Shown: piece after piece, positions 17,152 to 26,062 of the stretch
Layout of the letters: each line of letters opens with the position of its first letter
Numbering within the stretch: the stretch's first letter is position 1
Assembly (NCBI GenBank): GCA_963773035.1
Contig: CAVYZX010000005.1
Coordinates: 1-64,000, forward strand
Direction of reading: 5' to 3'
Length of the DNA: 64,000 bases
Source: CAVRXZ01 sp963773035
Lineage (GTDB): Bacteria; Acidobacteriota; Vicinamibacteria; Vicinamibacterales; CAVVIG01
The notes under the pieces: model-generated
What the model was told of the DNA's origin: nothing
Database searches by the model: none
The model's input: only the letters and a program-made list of their open reading frames with translations
Position numbers and translations under genes: made by a program

Positions 17152-19800
17152 ATGCCTATCTCTCCGGGTGCCCGACTCGGAAGCTACGACATCACCGCCC
17201 TCCTCGGCGCAGGCGGGATGGGCGAGGTCTACCGTGCGCGCGACCGGCGCTTGAAACGCGAGGTCGCTATCAAGGTACTGCCAGAAGCGTTCGCACTCGA
17301 CGGCGAACGACTGGCCCGGTTCCAACGAGAAGCCCAGGCCCTGGCCTCTCTCAACCATCCGAATATCGGCAACATCTACGAGCTCGCAGAGTCCGAGAGC
17401 TCGCACTTCCTCGTGCTGGAACTGATCGATGGCCAGACGCTGTCCGAGCGGTTGACGCAAGGACCGATTGCGTTGCCTGAAGCGCTGAGCATAGCGAAGC
17501 AGGTCATCGACGCGCTGGACGCGGCCCATGAAAGGGGCGTCATTCACCGCGACTTGAAGCCGGGCAACATCATGCTCACGCCGGACGGCAGGGTAAAAGT
17601 CCTGGATTTCGGTCTCGCGAAGCTCACCACCGGCGAGGCCTTTGTGGCGGACGCGATCGGGTTGACCAACTCCCCGACTGTCATGGGATCGATGGCGGGC
17701 ACGATCCTGGGCACGGCTGGCTACATGTCGCCGGAGCAAGCCAAGGGAAAGTCCGTCGACAAGCGCGCCGACATCTGGGCATTCGGCGTGGTGCTGTACG
17801 AAATGGTGATGGGCGGGCGCCTGTTTCAGGGCGACACGCTGCAGGAGACGCTGGCGTCCGTAATCAAGGACGAGCCTGATCTCGTGCACCTGCCGCCGCA
17901 AGTGCAGCCACTGCTGCAACGTTGTCTCGCCAAAGACCCCAGGCATCGTCTTCGCGATATAGGCGACGCAATGCTGCTGCTCGACGAAACGCTGGGTGCG
18001 AAAGCCAGGCGCGTCCGATTCGCCTGGTTGTGGCCGTTTGCGGCAGGGGCGCTCGGAATCACTGCCGCTGTGGCGTTGTGGGCGCCATGGCGTACGCCGC
18101 CCGTACCCGAGGTCACGAGATTGCAGCTGGCGTTGCCTGAGCTGGGAGAATTCGGCGGAGCTCTGAGCCTCTCGCCGGATGGACGTAAGTTGGCATTCGT
18201 CGCAGTCGGTCAGGATCGCCGGTCACGCCTTTGGATGAGGGACATGAATTCGTTGAACGCAGTGCCCCTTCCCGGCGCCGAGATCAAAAGCCAATTCGGA
18301 GGCGCGATGTCGTGGTCTCCGGACAGCCGATCGATCGTTTTTACCGACGAAAACAGAGTCCTGAAGATGGACGTGTCGGGCAGCAGCCCTCCACTCACGA
18401 TCGCGAGAGTGCCAGGGCAGGCCGGCGAAAGCAGTCAGAACTCAGAGGGCGTGATTCTGATCGGTGGCATCGGGACAGGTTTGATTTGGCGAGTGCCCGA
18501 AGCCGGGGGAGAGCCGACGGCGGTAACCACGCTGGCAACCGATGAAGTAGCTCATGGGTTTCCGTTCTTCCTTCCGGATGGAAGACATTTTCTTTACGCT
18601 CGCTTTCGAGTGTCGGGTCCTAGGCCAGGCTTCTACGTTGGATCCTTGGACGTAAGTCCTGAGAATCAGTCGTCTGTTGAACTGCTCACATCGGATTCTC
18701 AAGTGCGGTATGTGCCAATGCCGGTATCCGGTCCAGGCCGACTGGTATTCAGACGCGACGACCGCTTGTTGGCTCAGCCGTTCGATGCTAACCGTCTTCG
18801 ATTGTCGGGCGCGCCGGTCATCGTTACGCCATCGATTGGCACCTTTGGCGCCAGGGCATTGTTCGCTGTGTCGGACAGCGGGACACTGGCGTATCGGGGT
18901 GGTAGTCAATACCAGTTCAACTTGTTCAACCGAACGACACGGGCCTCGGATTTCGTCACTGAAGCCACCGACGCGACTTTCGCGCGCATCTCTCCCGACG
19001 GCACTCGCGTCGCATTCGATCGCGTCGATGACGCCGGAGGCGTGGATATCTGGCTGAAGGACATTCCACGCGCTGTCACGACGCGCCTCACCTTCGATTC
19101 GGCACGAGACGAGTTTCCCGTCTGGTCGCCAGACGGGAGCCGTGTCCTTTTTCGCTCCAACAGAGGCGGCACATTCGATCTGTATGAGAAAAGGATGGAT
19201 GGTGCGACCGACGACAGGCTCGTCTTGCACACCAGCCTCGAAAAGTGGCCCGATGACTGGAGTCAAGACGGCCGCTATGTTATCTACGAAGAACGGAGCG
19301 CCGAGACCCAAGACGATCTGTGGTTGCTACCCATGGATGGCGACCGCACGCCCGTCGCCCTGGTACGCTCCCCGTTCACCGAAACGTTTGGCCAGTTTTC
19401 GCCCGATGGTCGCTGGATCGCTTATCAGTCCGACCAATCGGGACGCGACGAGGTGTATCTGCGACGGTTCCCCGCGCCGGGCGCAAACGCGGCTCAGGGC
19501 GCCGTCTACCAAGTGTCCAAAGACGGCGGTGAACGTCCGTTGTGGCGACGCGATGGAAAAGAACTGATCTACATTGGAGCCAATCGCATGATCACGGCCG
19601 TCGACGTCACGGCAGATCCACGAATAAGCACCGGACCGCCACGTCCGCTCTTCCAGATGCCCGGTACGGGCATCATCGGGTTTGTACGTCTCGAGATGCA
19701 TCCAGACGGGCAGCGGTTCCTCATCAGAGCACCGGTGGGAGACGATGCGCGCTCACCGTTCACGATCGTGATGAACTGGCAAGCCGCCCTGCGGCGGTGA
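17152..19800 (+). CDS. Serine/threonine kinase with C-terminal WD40/TolB propeller (intact)
   Basis: An 882-residue transmembrane kinase. The kinase domain spans residues 8-275 (LLGAGGMGEVYRARD; VAIKVLP; HRDLKPGNIML; DFGLAKL; GTAGYMSPEQAKGKSVDKRA). One membrane helix lies at about 288-308 (FAWLWPFAAGALGITAAVAL). The extracytoplasmic part (320-880) carries repeated SPDG(R/T) blades (LSPDGRKLAFVAV; SPDGTRVAFDRV; WSPDGSRVLFRSN; FSPDGRWIAYQSD), giving a TolB-like beta-propeller. The ligand is unknown. It is the only unbroken member of three such genes in the window, so it is a useful reference for the damaged copies. Confidence 0.95.
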   Translation: MPISPGARLGSYDITALLGAGGMGEVYRARDRRLKREVAIKVLPEAFALDGERLARFQREAQALASLNHPNIGNIYELAESESSHFLVLELIDGQTLSERLTQGPIALPEALSIAKQVIDALDAAHERGVIHRDLKPGNIMLTPDGRVKVLDFGLAKLTTGEAFVADAIGLTNSPTVMGSMAGTILGTAGYMSPEQAKGKSVDKRADIWAFGVVLYEMVMGGRLFQGDTLQETLASVIKDEPDLVHLPPQVQPLLQRCLAKDPRHRLRDIGDAMLLLDETLGAKARRVRFAWLWPFAAGALGITAAVALWAPWRTPPVPEVTRLQLALPELGEFGGALSLSPDGRKLAFVAVGQDRRSRLWMRDMNSLNAVPLPGAEIKSQFGGAMSWSPDSRSIVFTDENRVLKMDVSGSSPPLTIARVPGQAGESSQNSEGVILIGGIGTGLIWRVPEAGGEPTAVTTLATDEVAHGFPFFLPDGRHFLYARFRVSGPRPGFYVGSLDVSPENQSSVELLTSDSQVRYVPMPVSGPGRLVFRRDDRLLAQPFDANRLRLSGAPVIVTPSIGTFGARALFAVSDSGTLAYRGGSQYQFNLFNRTTRASDFVTEATDATFARISPDGTRVAFDRVDDAGGVDIWLKDIPRAVTTRLTFDSARDEFPVWSPDGSRVLFRSNRGGTFDLYEKRMDGATDDRLVLHTSLEKWPDDWSQDGRYVIYEERSAETQDDLWLLPMDGDRTPVALVRSPFTETFGQFSPDGRWIAYQSDQSGRDEVYLRRFPAPGANAAQGAVYQVSKDGGERPLWRRDGKELIYIGANRMITAVDVTADPRISTGPPRPLFQMPGTGIIGFVRLEMHPDGQRFLIRAPVGDDARSPFTIVMNWQAALRR

Positions 19801-19805
19801 TGGGC

Positions 19806-21104
19806 TCATTGCCTGACCTCCTCCGGCGGCCGAATCGCCACGAATTCCTTGTAGAGCAACAGGTCGTAGGCAATCTTCAGCGTGCCGGCGATATAGAAGG
19901 GCAGATTGATCATCGAAGGTCGGGCAAACAGGAACCCCACACACAGCGGACCGATGGCCGCGCCTATCGTCCGCGCTACTCCGGCAACGCCCGCTGCCGC
20001 CGATCGCTCCTCGGGCGGGACGACAGCCATGAGGTACGACTGCCTCGTGGGCACGTCCATCTGGCTGATGCTGAATCGCGCGAGCAGCACGGCGACCGCC
20101 AGTGGCAAAGTCGGCATCAGCGGAACCAGAATCAAGAGGACGTTGGATGGCAGATGTGTCCCGACCATCGTCTTGATCAAGCCGATGCGCGAGGCCAATC
20201 GGGATGCCAGCAACGCCGAGAACCCGGCAAGAATGTTCGCCCAGAAGAAAATGACGCCGAGCGATCCGGGATCCACAGCAAAACGCAGGTAGAACCAATA
20301 CGCGGCGAAGCTCTGGATGACGAAACCGCCGCCAAAAGAGTCGAGCGCGAAGAGGGCCGACAGCTTCACCACGACATCGCGCGATCGCTCGAGGCCCGAG
20401 AACCTGGCGAACGCCGCTCGAGGTGCGCTCCGTTCACCCAAAGTCGACGCTTCGGCAGCGCGCGTTAATCGAGCAAACAAGACCGCCAGAACTCCGCCAA
20501 GCGCGGCATAGAGAATCACGACCGCGCGATACGAGCCGACCGATGACATCGTTTTCTGTTGAAGTACCTGCGTGAGCGTACCGGCAGCCAAGGCACCCAA
20601 GGCGGTCGCCATCGCCCCCGCGAGCGTGTACCAGGCGAACACGCCGGTCCTGGTGCGATCGGCGACGACCTGGGAGAGGGCGGCTTGCTCGATTGACAGG
20701 AACGGCCCCACTTCGTGCCCGCTCGGGCTTATCACGCCGACCGTGGCGGCAACGAGCAGCAGCCACCAGTTTCGGGTAAACGCGAAAACCAGGCCCGCGG
20801 CGGCCATCAGCGCGGCGCCGACGATGAGCATCCGGCGGCGGCCGACGCGATCGGCGCGGGTGGTGAGATACAGCGAGACAATCGTGTCGCCGATCAGCGT
20901 GGAGGTCAGCAGCAAGCCGGTCTGCGGCTCGCTCAATCCAAGACCGACCAGGTAGAACACCAGGACGACCGAAACCGCGCCGTATGCGAAAAGCCGAATG
21001 AACCGGGTGGCGAAGAGCAGCCAGGCGACTCCAGTCAGCTGGCGAAGGTCGCTGGGTAACTGTAGGTGAGCTCGTGCGGTCATGTGAGTAGAATGAAGCC
21101 CCAA
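19806..21104 (-). CDS. MFS transporter
   Basis: A 432-residue protein with about 12 hydrophobic helices and the major-facilitator loop between helices 2 and 3 (TTRADRVGRRRMLIVGAAL). ATG 21083 (MTARAHLQLPSDLRQLTG) is an alternative start to 21104. It resembles drug or sugar efflux members (AVVPPEERSAAAGVAGVART and the TRQSYLMAVV segment), but the substrate cannot be named. It is divergent from the Tat alcohol dehydrogenase, whose ATG lies 16 bases away, so their promoters must overlap or lie within the genes. It ends 5 bases from the convergent kinase stop. Confidence 0.85.
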   Translation of the reverse strand: MGLHSTHMTARAHLQLPSDLRQLTGVAWLLFATRFIRLFAYGAVSVVLVFYLVGLGLSEPQTGLLLTSTLIGDTIVSLYLTTRADRVGRRRMLIVGAALMAAAGLVFAFTRNWWLLLVAATVGVISPSGHEVGPFLSIEQAALSQVVADRTRTGVFAWYTLAGAMATALGALAAGTLTQVLQQKTMSSVGSYRAVVILYAALGGVLAVLFARLTRAAEASTLGERSAPRAAFARFSGLERSRDVVVKLSALFALDSFGGGFVIQSFAAYWFYLRFAVDPGSLGVIFFWANILAGFSALLASRLASRIGLIKTMVGTHLPSNVLLILVPLMPTLPLAVAVLLARFSISQMDVPTRQSYLMAVVPPEERSAAAGVAGVARTIGAAIGPLCVGFLFARPSMINLPFYIAGTLKIAYDLLLYKEFVAIRPPEEVRQ

Positions 21105-21120
21105 ACGAAAAGGAGCTGCA

Positions 21121-22476
21121 ATGGCCCAGAAATCCAGGCGTCGCGCTCGCTCGGTGACGGCTCAGGCGCCATTATCGCCATCGGCGGTCTCTCGTCGCAG
21201 CCTGCTCAAAAAAGGCCTCGCGGCGGCTGCAGGCGCGGGCATGCTTCGCGACGAAGCCTTCGCCGGTCAGGCGGCGGCTTCTTCGTCGACGCCCAGCGGC
21301 AGCCGGCAGCGCTTTCGAGCGTACGTCAGATTCGGCACGGGCGCGTCGGTGCAGGAACTGAGGTTGCTCCCCGTCGGACCTCGGCAGGTTGTGCTTCGAA
21401 GCGAGGCCTCACAGATCTGCTATACGACAACACCTCAGGGTCTGGGATCGACGAATGTCACGGACGCCTTCATCCCCGGTCACGGTGGCGTCGGCACGGT
21501 CATCGAGATCGGCTCGAGGGTGAATCGAGTCGCGGTCGGCGATCGCGTCGTCGTCGCCGGCACGCGACAGTGTGGTGCGTGCTACAACTGCCTTCGCGGC
21601 CGCGCCGATCATTGTCTGCTGACCAACGGCGGTGGTGATCCCAATGCTCCGATTGCAGAAATGATGGACGGAACGAAGGTGACTGGCTTCACGCCTTGTT
21701 GCTCGGAATTGATGGTCGTCTACGAGGAATCCTGCGTTCCAGTGTTCACGCGTGTGTCGTCGGTCGAGCTCGCGATGTTGCACGACACCGGCCTGTGCGG
21801 CCTTTCGGCCACCATGACGAAAGTTCGAATCGAGCCCGGCTCGGATGTGGTCGTCCTGGGCGCCGGTCCGATTGGACTGGCCGCGATTCAAGGCGCCCGA
21901 ATCAACGGCGCCGCGCAGATCATTTCCGTGGACCCGATTCGGTACCGTCGTGAGGCAGCTCTTGCGCTCGGCGCCACGACTGCGCTCGATCCGAACGTCG
22001 AGGGCAACAATCTGGTCCAGCGGATTCAAACGCTCTGCAAGGGAAAGACAGATCGACGGCTGTCGGGAGGAGGCAACGTCGGACCCGACTTCGTCGTCGA
22101 GGCGGTGGGTGGCGACCTGTTTCCGCCGAAAGCAGAAGTTGGACCGGATCCGACCGGCATCCTCTCGTTGCAACAGGCTTGGCAGCTTTGCTCCCCAATC
22201 GGACACATCGTGACCACCAGCGGCGGCCATCCGCCCAACAGCGTCGTCACGATTCCCGCGAACCAGTGGGCCAATGGAGCGAAGAGTCATCAGCCAGGAA
22301 ACCTCGCGGGTGCCAATCCGATGCGCGACATCCCGCGCTTCGTGCGGCTGATCGAAGCGGGTCTCTTCAACGCGAAGGCACTCGCCACTTCGACGTTCCC
22401 GCTCGAGCGGACGCGCGACGCCTTCCAGGCAGCGGCCGATCGCAGCACGGTGGCTGCCGTTGTGGTGTACGCATGA
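21121..22476 (+). CDS. Tat-exported zinc-dependent alcohol dehydrogenase (MDR family)
   Basis: A 451-residue medium-chain dehydrogenase with an N-terminal twin-arginine signal (SRRSLLKKGLAAAAGAGM). Catalytic zinc ligands are likely the Cys in ASQICYTTT, the His in FIPGHGGVGTV and a later Cys in HDTGLCGLSA. The structural zinc lobe is complete (CGACYNCLRGRADHC). The Rossmann glycine motif is VVLGAGPIGLAA. The classical GHE is GHG here. AAAAGGAGC precedes the ATG. Export is odd for an NAD(P)-dependent enzyme. The next gene, a dipeptidase, starts inside its stop codon. Confidence 0.85.
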   Translation: MAQKSRRRARSVTAQAPLSPSAVSRRSLLKKGLAAAAGAGMLRDEAFAGQAAASSSTPSGSRQRFRAYVRFGTGASVQELRLLPVGPRQVVLRSEASQICYTTTPQGLGSTNVTDAFIPGHGGVGTVIEIGSRVNRVAVGDRVVVAGTRQCGACYNCLRGRADHCLLTNGGGDPNAPIAEMMDGTKVTGFTPCCSELMVVYEESCVPVFTRVSSVELAMLHDTGLCGLSATMTKVRIEPGSDVVVLGAGPIGLAAIQGARINGAAQIISVDPIRYRREAALALGATTALDPNVEGNNLVQRIQTLCKGKTDRRLSGGGNVGPDFVVEAVGGDLFPPKAEVGPDPTGILSLQQAWQLCSPIGHIVTTSGGHPPNSVVTIPANQWANGAKSHQPGNLAGANPMRDIPRFVRLIEAGLFNAKALATSTFPLERTRDAFQAAADRSTVAAVVVYA

Positions 22477-23723
22477 CGCGGGTGGGCTCGATGACGCGGG
22501 TCGTATGCCTGGCAGTGGCGATCCTTCTCGGCGCCGTGTTGCTGGTGTCGCCGGCGGCGCAGGTCGGCGATGCGGCACTCGCAGATCGGGTGCGCGCGGT
22601 CCACGCCGCCGCCAAACCACTCGACGCGCACGCCGACGTGCTCATGCCCACGACGTCAGCAATTTATCGCACGGCGGACGGCGCCTCGCAGGTTTCGGTC
22701 GACAAGCTCGTCGCGGGCGGCATGGCCACGATCACCCTCGCGATCCAATCGGCGACTGGACCAAACACGGCTGAAGCTGTCGCAGCTGCCCGACGCGAAG
22801 TCGACGCCAAGCTCGCGCGGATCCGCGATCTCGTGGCGGCCAATCCCGACCGTCTGGCGCTCGCGCGCAACGCAGCGGACCTCGAGCGCATTCACGCGGG
22901 GAACAAGATCGCCGTGCTGATCGGCTTCCAGAATGCGTACGCGCTCGGGACCGACCAGTCGCTCGTCGCCCGCTACGTGGACCAAGGCGTGCGGGTGTTC
23001 GCTTTCAATCATGCCGGCAACAACGCCTTCGCGGACTCGTCACGCCCAACGGTTCCCGGTGACGAACCGAACGGTGGTCTGTCTCCGCTTGGCCGATCGG
23101 CACTCCGTACGCTGAACGATCGCGGCGTTGTCATCGATGTCTCGCAGTTGACGCCAAAGGGCGTCATGCAGACGCTCGAGCTCTCCCGCGCGCCGGTCAT
23201 CGCCAGCCATTCGGCCGTGCGGTCCTTGATCGACGAGACGCGCAACCTGCGCGATGACGAGCTCGCTGCGATAGCTGCCAAGGGCGGCGTGGTGCACGTG
23301 CCGCCGTTCAATACCTACATCGCTCCGCGGCCCCCGGACTTCGTGGCACGTCTTGGAAAGATTCGGACAGACTTCGGCTTACCTGCGCAGTTTCACGGCG
23401 TGCTGGACGACGCGAACCGGCTCGAAGGCACAGCGCGGAGCGATTACATGGCCAAGGCGCTCGCTTCAGTGCCGCGGGCGACCCTCGAGGACTACCTCAA
23501 TCACATCGACTATGTCGTGAAGAAAATCGGCGTCGATCACGTCGGAATCGGCACGGACTTCGATCACGGTTCGGGCATCATCGGCTTCAAAGACGCGAGC
23601 GAAGCGCAGAACGTGACACGCGGGTTGCTCCAGCGCGGCTACTCCGCCGAGGACATCGCGAAGATCTGGAGCGGGAACTTCATGCGCGTGCTCAAGGCCG
23701 TCGAAGCGGCTGCTTCGCGTTGA
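22473..23723 (+). CDS. Secreted M19 membrane-dipeptidase-like protein
   Basis: A protein of about 416 residues. The ATG at 22473 overlaps the upstream stop (ATGA) and starts a signal peptide; ATG 22491 (MTRVVCLAVAILLGAVLLV) is equally plausible. M19 zinc-site elements seen are HAD in PLDAHADVLM, the His in PVIASHSAVRSL, and the Asp in DHVGIGTDFDHG. The position of the metal-bridging Glu (normally xENGYPxG) reads GFQNAYALG, so Glu is replaced by Gln. The enzyme may be altered or inactive. The coupled dehydrogenase suggests a shared periplasmic pathway, not identified. Confidence 0.85.
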   Translation: MTRVGSMTRVVCLAVAILLGAVLLVSPAAQVGDAALADRVRAVHAAAKPLDAHADVLMPTTSAIYRTADGASQVSVDKLVAGGMATITLAIQSATGPNTAEAVAAARREVDAKLARIRDLVAANPDRLALARNAADLERIHAGNKIAVLIGFQNAYALGTDQSLVARYVDQGVRVFAFNHAGNNAFADSSRPTVPGDEPNGGLSPLGRSALRTLNDRGVVIDVSQLTPKGVMQTLELSRAPVIASHSAVRSLIDETRNLRDDELAAIAAKGGVVHVPPFNTYIAPRPPDFVARLGKIRTDFGLPAQFHGVLDDANRLEGTARSDYMAKALASVPRATLEDYLNHIDYVVKKIGVDHVGIGTDFDHGSGIIGFKDASEAQNVTRGLLQRGYSAEDIAKIWSGNFMRVLKAVEAAASR

Positions 23724-23934
23724 AAGCCTGAGCCCCACGCGACGATCAACGCAGAGACCGCTGAGATCGCGGAGAAATTCCTAAAACCTGCAACAAAACG
23801 GGTATGACGAGTGCGTAAACGGATTCGACAAGGGACAGTCCAGGGCGGATGCGACGATACGGCGCTGTGAGTCCTGTCGTATGGAGCGCGCCGGCTCAGC
23901 GCCGGGTCGTTAGCCAGACAAGAATGAGGTCCGT

Positions 23935-24432
23935 ATGCAAGTCAAGTCGCGTGGGACATGGCGACTCACGGCCGCAGTTCTCACCTGGGGCTTTATGGGC
24001 GGCGTCTCCCTGATCGCGATGCTTCGCTTCGCCAGTCCAAGCGCCCGCCCCGCGCTTACGTACGGCATCTTCGGCACGCTGGTTCTTGAGTCGAGCGTTA
24101 CGTTTCGACATGCGGGTGGCCCCGGCCGGCGGTTTGCGTGGGGTCTGGCAACCTTCATGGCGGCGACGCTGATCGTCTACGCATACACCATCCTCGTTGT
24201 GAATCCGAGGGCGATGACCGAGCCGCTGTGGGAGCACGTATGGCGCTTGGGATTCATGCTAGGCCTTGGGGCGCTGGCAACGAGCGTTCCTTTGGCAATC
24301 GGCGCAGCGATCGGGCTATTTCGGGGGGGTCCTCGGGGCTCGATGGGTTCGCATATACAGCCTCGAGCCAGCGATCGCTCGGTTAAGGCCAAGGCGCCTT
24401 CATCTCATCTTCAGTCAGCAGTCGCAAGGTGA
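23935..24432 (+). CDS. Small integral membrane protein, unknown
   Basis: A 165-residue protein I do not recognise. It shows four hydrophobic helices at about residues 10-30 (LTAAVLTWGFMGGVSLIAML), 42-60, 68-90 (GLATFMAATLIVYAYTILVV) and 105-128 (GFMLGLGALATSVPLAIGAA), then a short basic tail. It stands alone, 211 bases after the dipeptidase. Upstream noncoding DNA holds a degenerate CGCAGAG-type repeat (23752-23775) but no clear promoter. A 251-bp palindrome follows its 3' end. Confidence 0.6.
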   Translation: MQVKSRGTWRLTAAVLTWGFMGGVSLIAMLRFASPSARPALTYGIFGTLVLESSVTFRHAGGPGRRFAWGLATFMAATLIVYAYTILVVNPRAMTEPLWEHVWRLGFMLGLGALATSVPLAIGAAIGLFRGGPRGSMGSHIQPRASDRSVKAKAPSSHLQSAVAR

Positions 24433-24510
24433 GAGACACATCGGGTTTGTTTTCGGGTGGTAGCCTTCCACAAAGAGCTGACCGCGCGCCGACCGGTTTT
24501 GATACAGGCT

Positions 24511-24761
24511 CTTAGTTCGACTTTGTCAGATCGTGCGGCGTTTGACCGGCCGGATACCTGCTGCTCCGGCGACCCGTCGGAGCGGCGCGTCTCACGCGAT
24601 AGACGGGAAACCGCATCGAAAGGCCGAGTCCAGGCCAGGTCGAGGACCTGGCCGGCGCTGTACACACCTCCTGGAGATGCGGTTTCCCGCGCCGTCGACG
24701 CGGGGCGCGGGAGCAGTAGGTATCCGGCCGGAAGGCGACGATCTGACAATGTCGAATTAGG
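24511..24761. repeat. 251-bp nested palindrome (MITE-like or structured RNA element)
   Basis: This is the main content of the 24433-24791 gap between convergent genes. Four nested arm pairs share one register. Outer arms 24511-24534 and 24738-24761 match at 21 of 24. The next pair, 24546-24567 and 24710-24731, matches at 21 of 22. The third, 24605-24617 and 24676-24688, is 13 of 13. The apical stem, 24633-24641 and 24645-24653, is 9 of 9 with a GAG loop. Unequal unpaired stretches lie between arms. The whole could fold into one long rod. Open frames through it look spurious. It may be a non-autonomous transposable element or a terminator-like RNA. No convincing target-site duplication is visible. 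Confidence 0.8.
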
Positions 24762-24791
24762 AACTCTCGGCGTGCGCTGCGTGCTCGGCGG

Positions 24792-25955
24792 TTATCGTCC
24801 CCAGAGTTCCTGGCTGGCGAGCCGCGCGCCCTCGACCAGGCTTTCGAGCTTGGCCCACATGATCGATTCGTGCACCCGACGGACGAACGGGCCTTGCGCG
24901 AACCCGCAGTCGGTGCCGGCAATCACCCGGTCTCGGCCGACGACATTCGCGAAGCGCACGAGACGTTCGGCGACGAGCTCCGGGTGCTCGACGACATTGG
25001 TCTGATGGCTGACGACGCCCGGCATGAGCATCCGCCCCTCTGGCAGCTTCACATCCGTCCAGACTTTCCACTCGTGCTCGTGGCGTGGATTCGCCGCCTC
25101 GATGGAATAACCGCCCACATTCAGCTTCAATAGCAGGTTCGCGATCTTCTTGAGCGGCACATCGTGCGTGTGCGGCCCGTTCCAGCTGCCCCAGCAAATG
25201 TGATAACGGATGCGAGTCTCGTCGAGGCCCCGCAGCGCGTGGTTGAGTGCGTCGACGCGCAGCCCGGCCCAGCGGAAGTAGTCTTCATCGCTCGCCGGCG
25301 GCACCATCCGGTCGTACATGAACGGCAGGTGCGCATCGTCGATCTGCAGAAGCAGGCCGGCGTCGAGAATCGTCTTGTATTCGACTCGCAGCGCATCGGC
25401 GGTCGCGTAGATGTAGTCCTCGTCGGTCTTGTAGTACTCGTTCGGGCACAAGGCGGTGGCACTAGCAGGGGCGACAACAGGCAGAAACCCGGCATGTGCC
25501 GTTGCCGAGGCGACTGCAGCCCTGAGATTGTCGATATCGCGCTGCAGCGCGGCCTGGCCTGTGTAGCTGATCGGACCCGTGCAGCGGAACGGGCGCTCCT
25601 GGTACTGTTCCTTGGGAAACATCTCGGCGTAGAAGTCGATGAACTGCGCGAAGTCGCCCCACGGCTCGACCGCCGGCGGTGGAGCCCCCGCAGGCGCCGG
25701 CGCTGGCTCGGAGAATCCGGACAGCCGTTCGATCACGTACTGTTCCCAGCCGATGCCCTTGCCGAACTCACCGTCGCTGACGATGTCGACTCCAGCCTGG
25801 ACCTGGCGTTGCACCACCTTCCCGACTGCCGCGCGCAGCGCAGCATCGAACCCCGGTACGTCGCGGCCCGAAGCCTTCTCACGCAGCAGCGCGGTAAATT
25901 CGGGCGGCCGGACGAGGCTGCCGACGTGACTGGTCAGGATGCGGGACTCGGACAT
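24792..25955 (-). CDS. Cobalamin-independent methionine synthase-like (MetE C-terminal domain) protein
   Basis: A 387-residue protein resembling the C-terminal catalytic half of MetE. It begins with SRILTSHVGSLVRPPEF, followed by VDIVSDGEFGK, TGPISYTGQAAL, LLQIDDAHLPFMYD, YHICWGSWNGPHTHD and GRMLMPGVVSHQTNVVEHPE. The expected zinc ligands (His, Cys, Glu, Cys) map to the HICWG, SIEAANPRHE and TDCGFAQGP regions. The N-terminal MetE half is absent, so it is the short stand-alone type often annotated as family II. Such proteins act on varied methyl donors, and methionine synthesis is not certain. Gene context gives no help. Confidence 0.85.
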   Translation of the reverse strand: MSESRILTSHVGSLVRPPEFTALLREKASGRDVPGFDAALRAAVGKVVQRQVQAGVDIVSDGEFGKGIGWEQYVIERLSGFSEPAPAPAGAPPPAVEPWGDFAQFIDFYAEMFPKEQYQERPFRCTGPISYTGQAALQRDIDNLRAAVASATAHAGFLPVVAPASATALCPNEYYKTDEDYIYATADALRVEYKTILDAGLLLQIDDAHLPFMYDRMVPPASDEDYFRWAGLRVDALNHALRGLDETRIRYHICWGSWNGPHTHDVPLKKIANLLLKLNVGGYSIEAANPRHEHEWKVWTDVKLPEGRMLMPGVVSHQTNVVEHPELVAERLVRFANVVGRDRVIAGTDCGFAQGPFVRRVHESIMWAKLESLVEGARLASQELWGR

Positions 25956-26062
25956 GGCGCACCTCGCGGGATCGTTCCAACATGTTCGCCATGCCCCGGC
26001 GCTGGGAAAGCCACAATACTCTTCGAGTGTGGATGGATGATCTTCGAGCAGCGATACTCAAA

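Noticed and set aside
24457..25005. Open frames in both directions through the 251-bp palindrome
   Set aside because: Both strands encode similar peptides (SSRYPAG) only because the DNA is an inverted repeat; they run into a real gene and have no start context.
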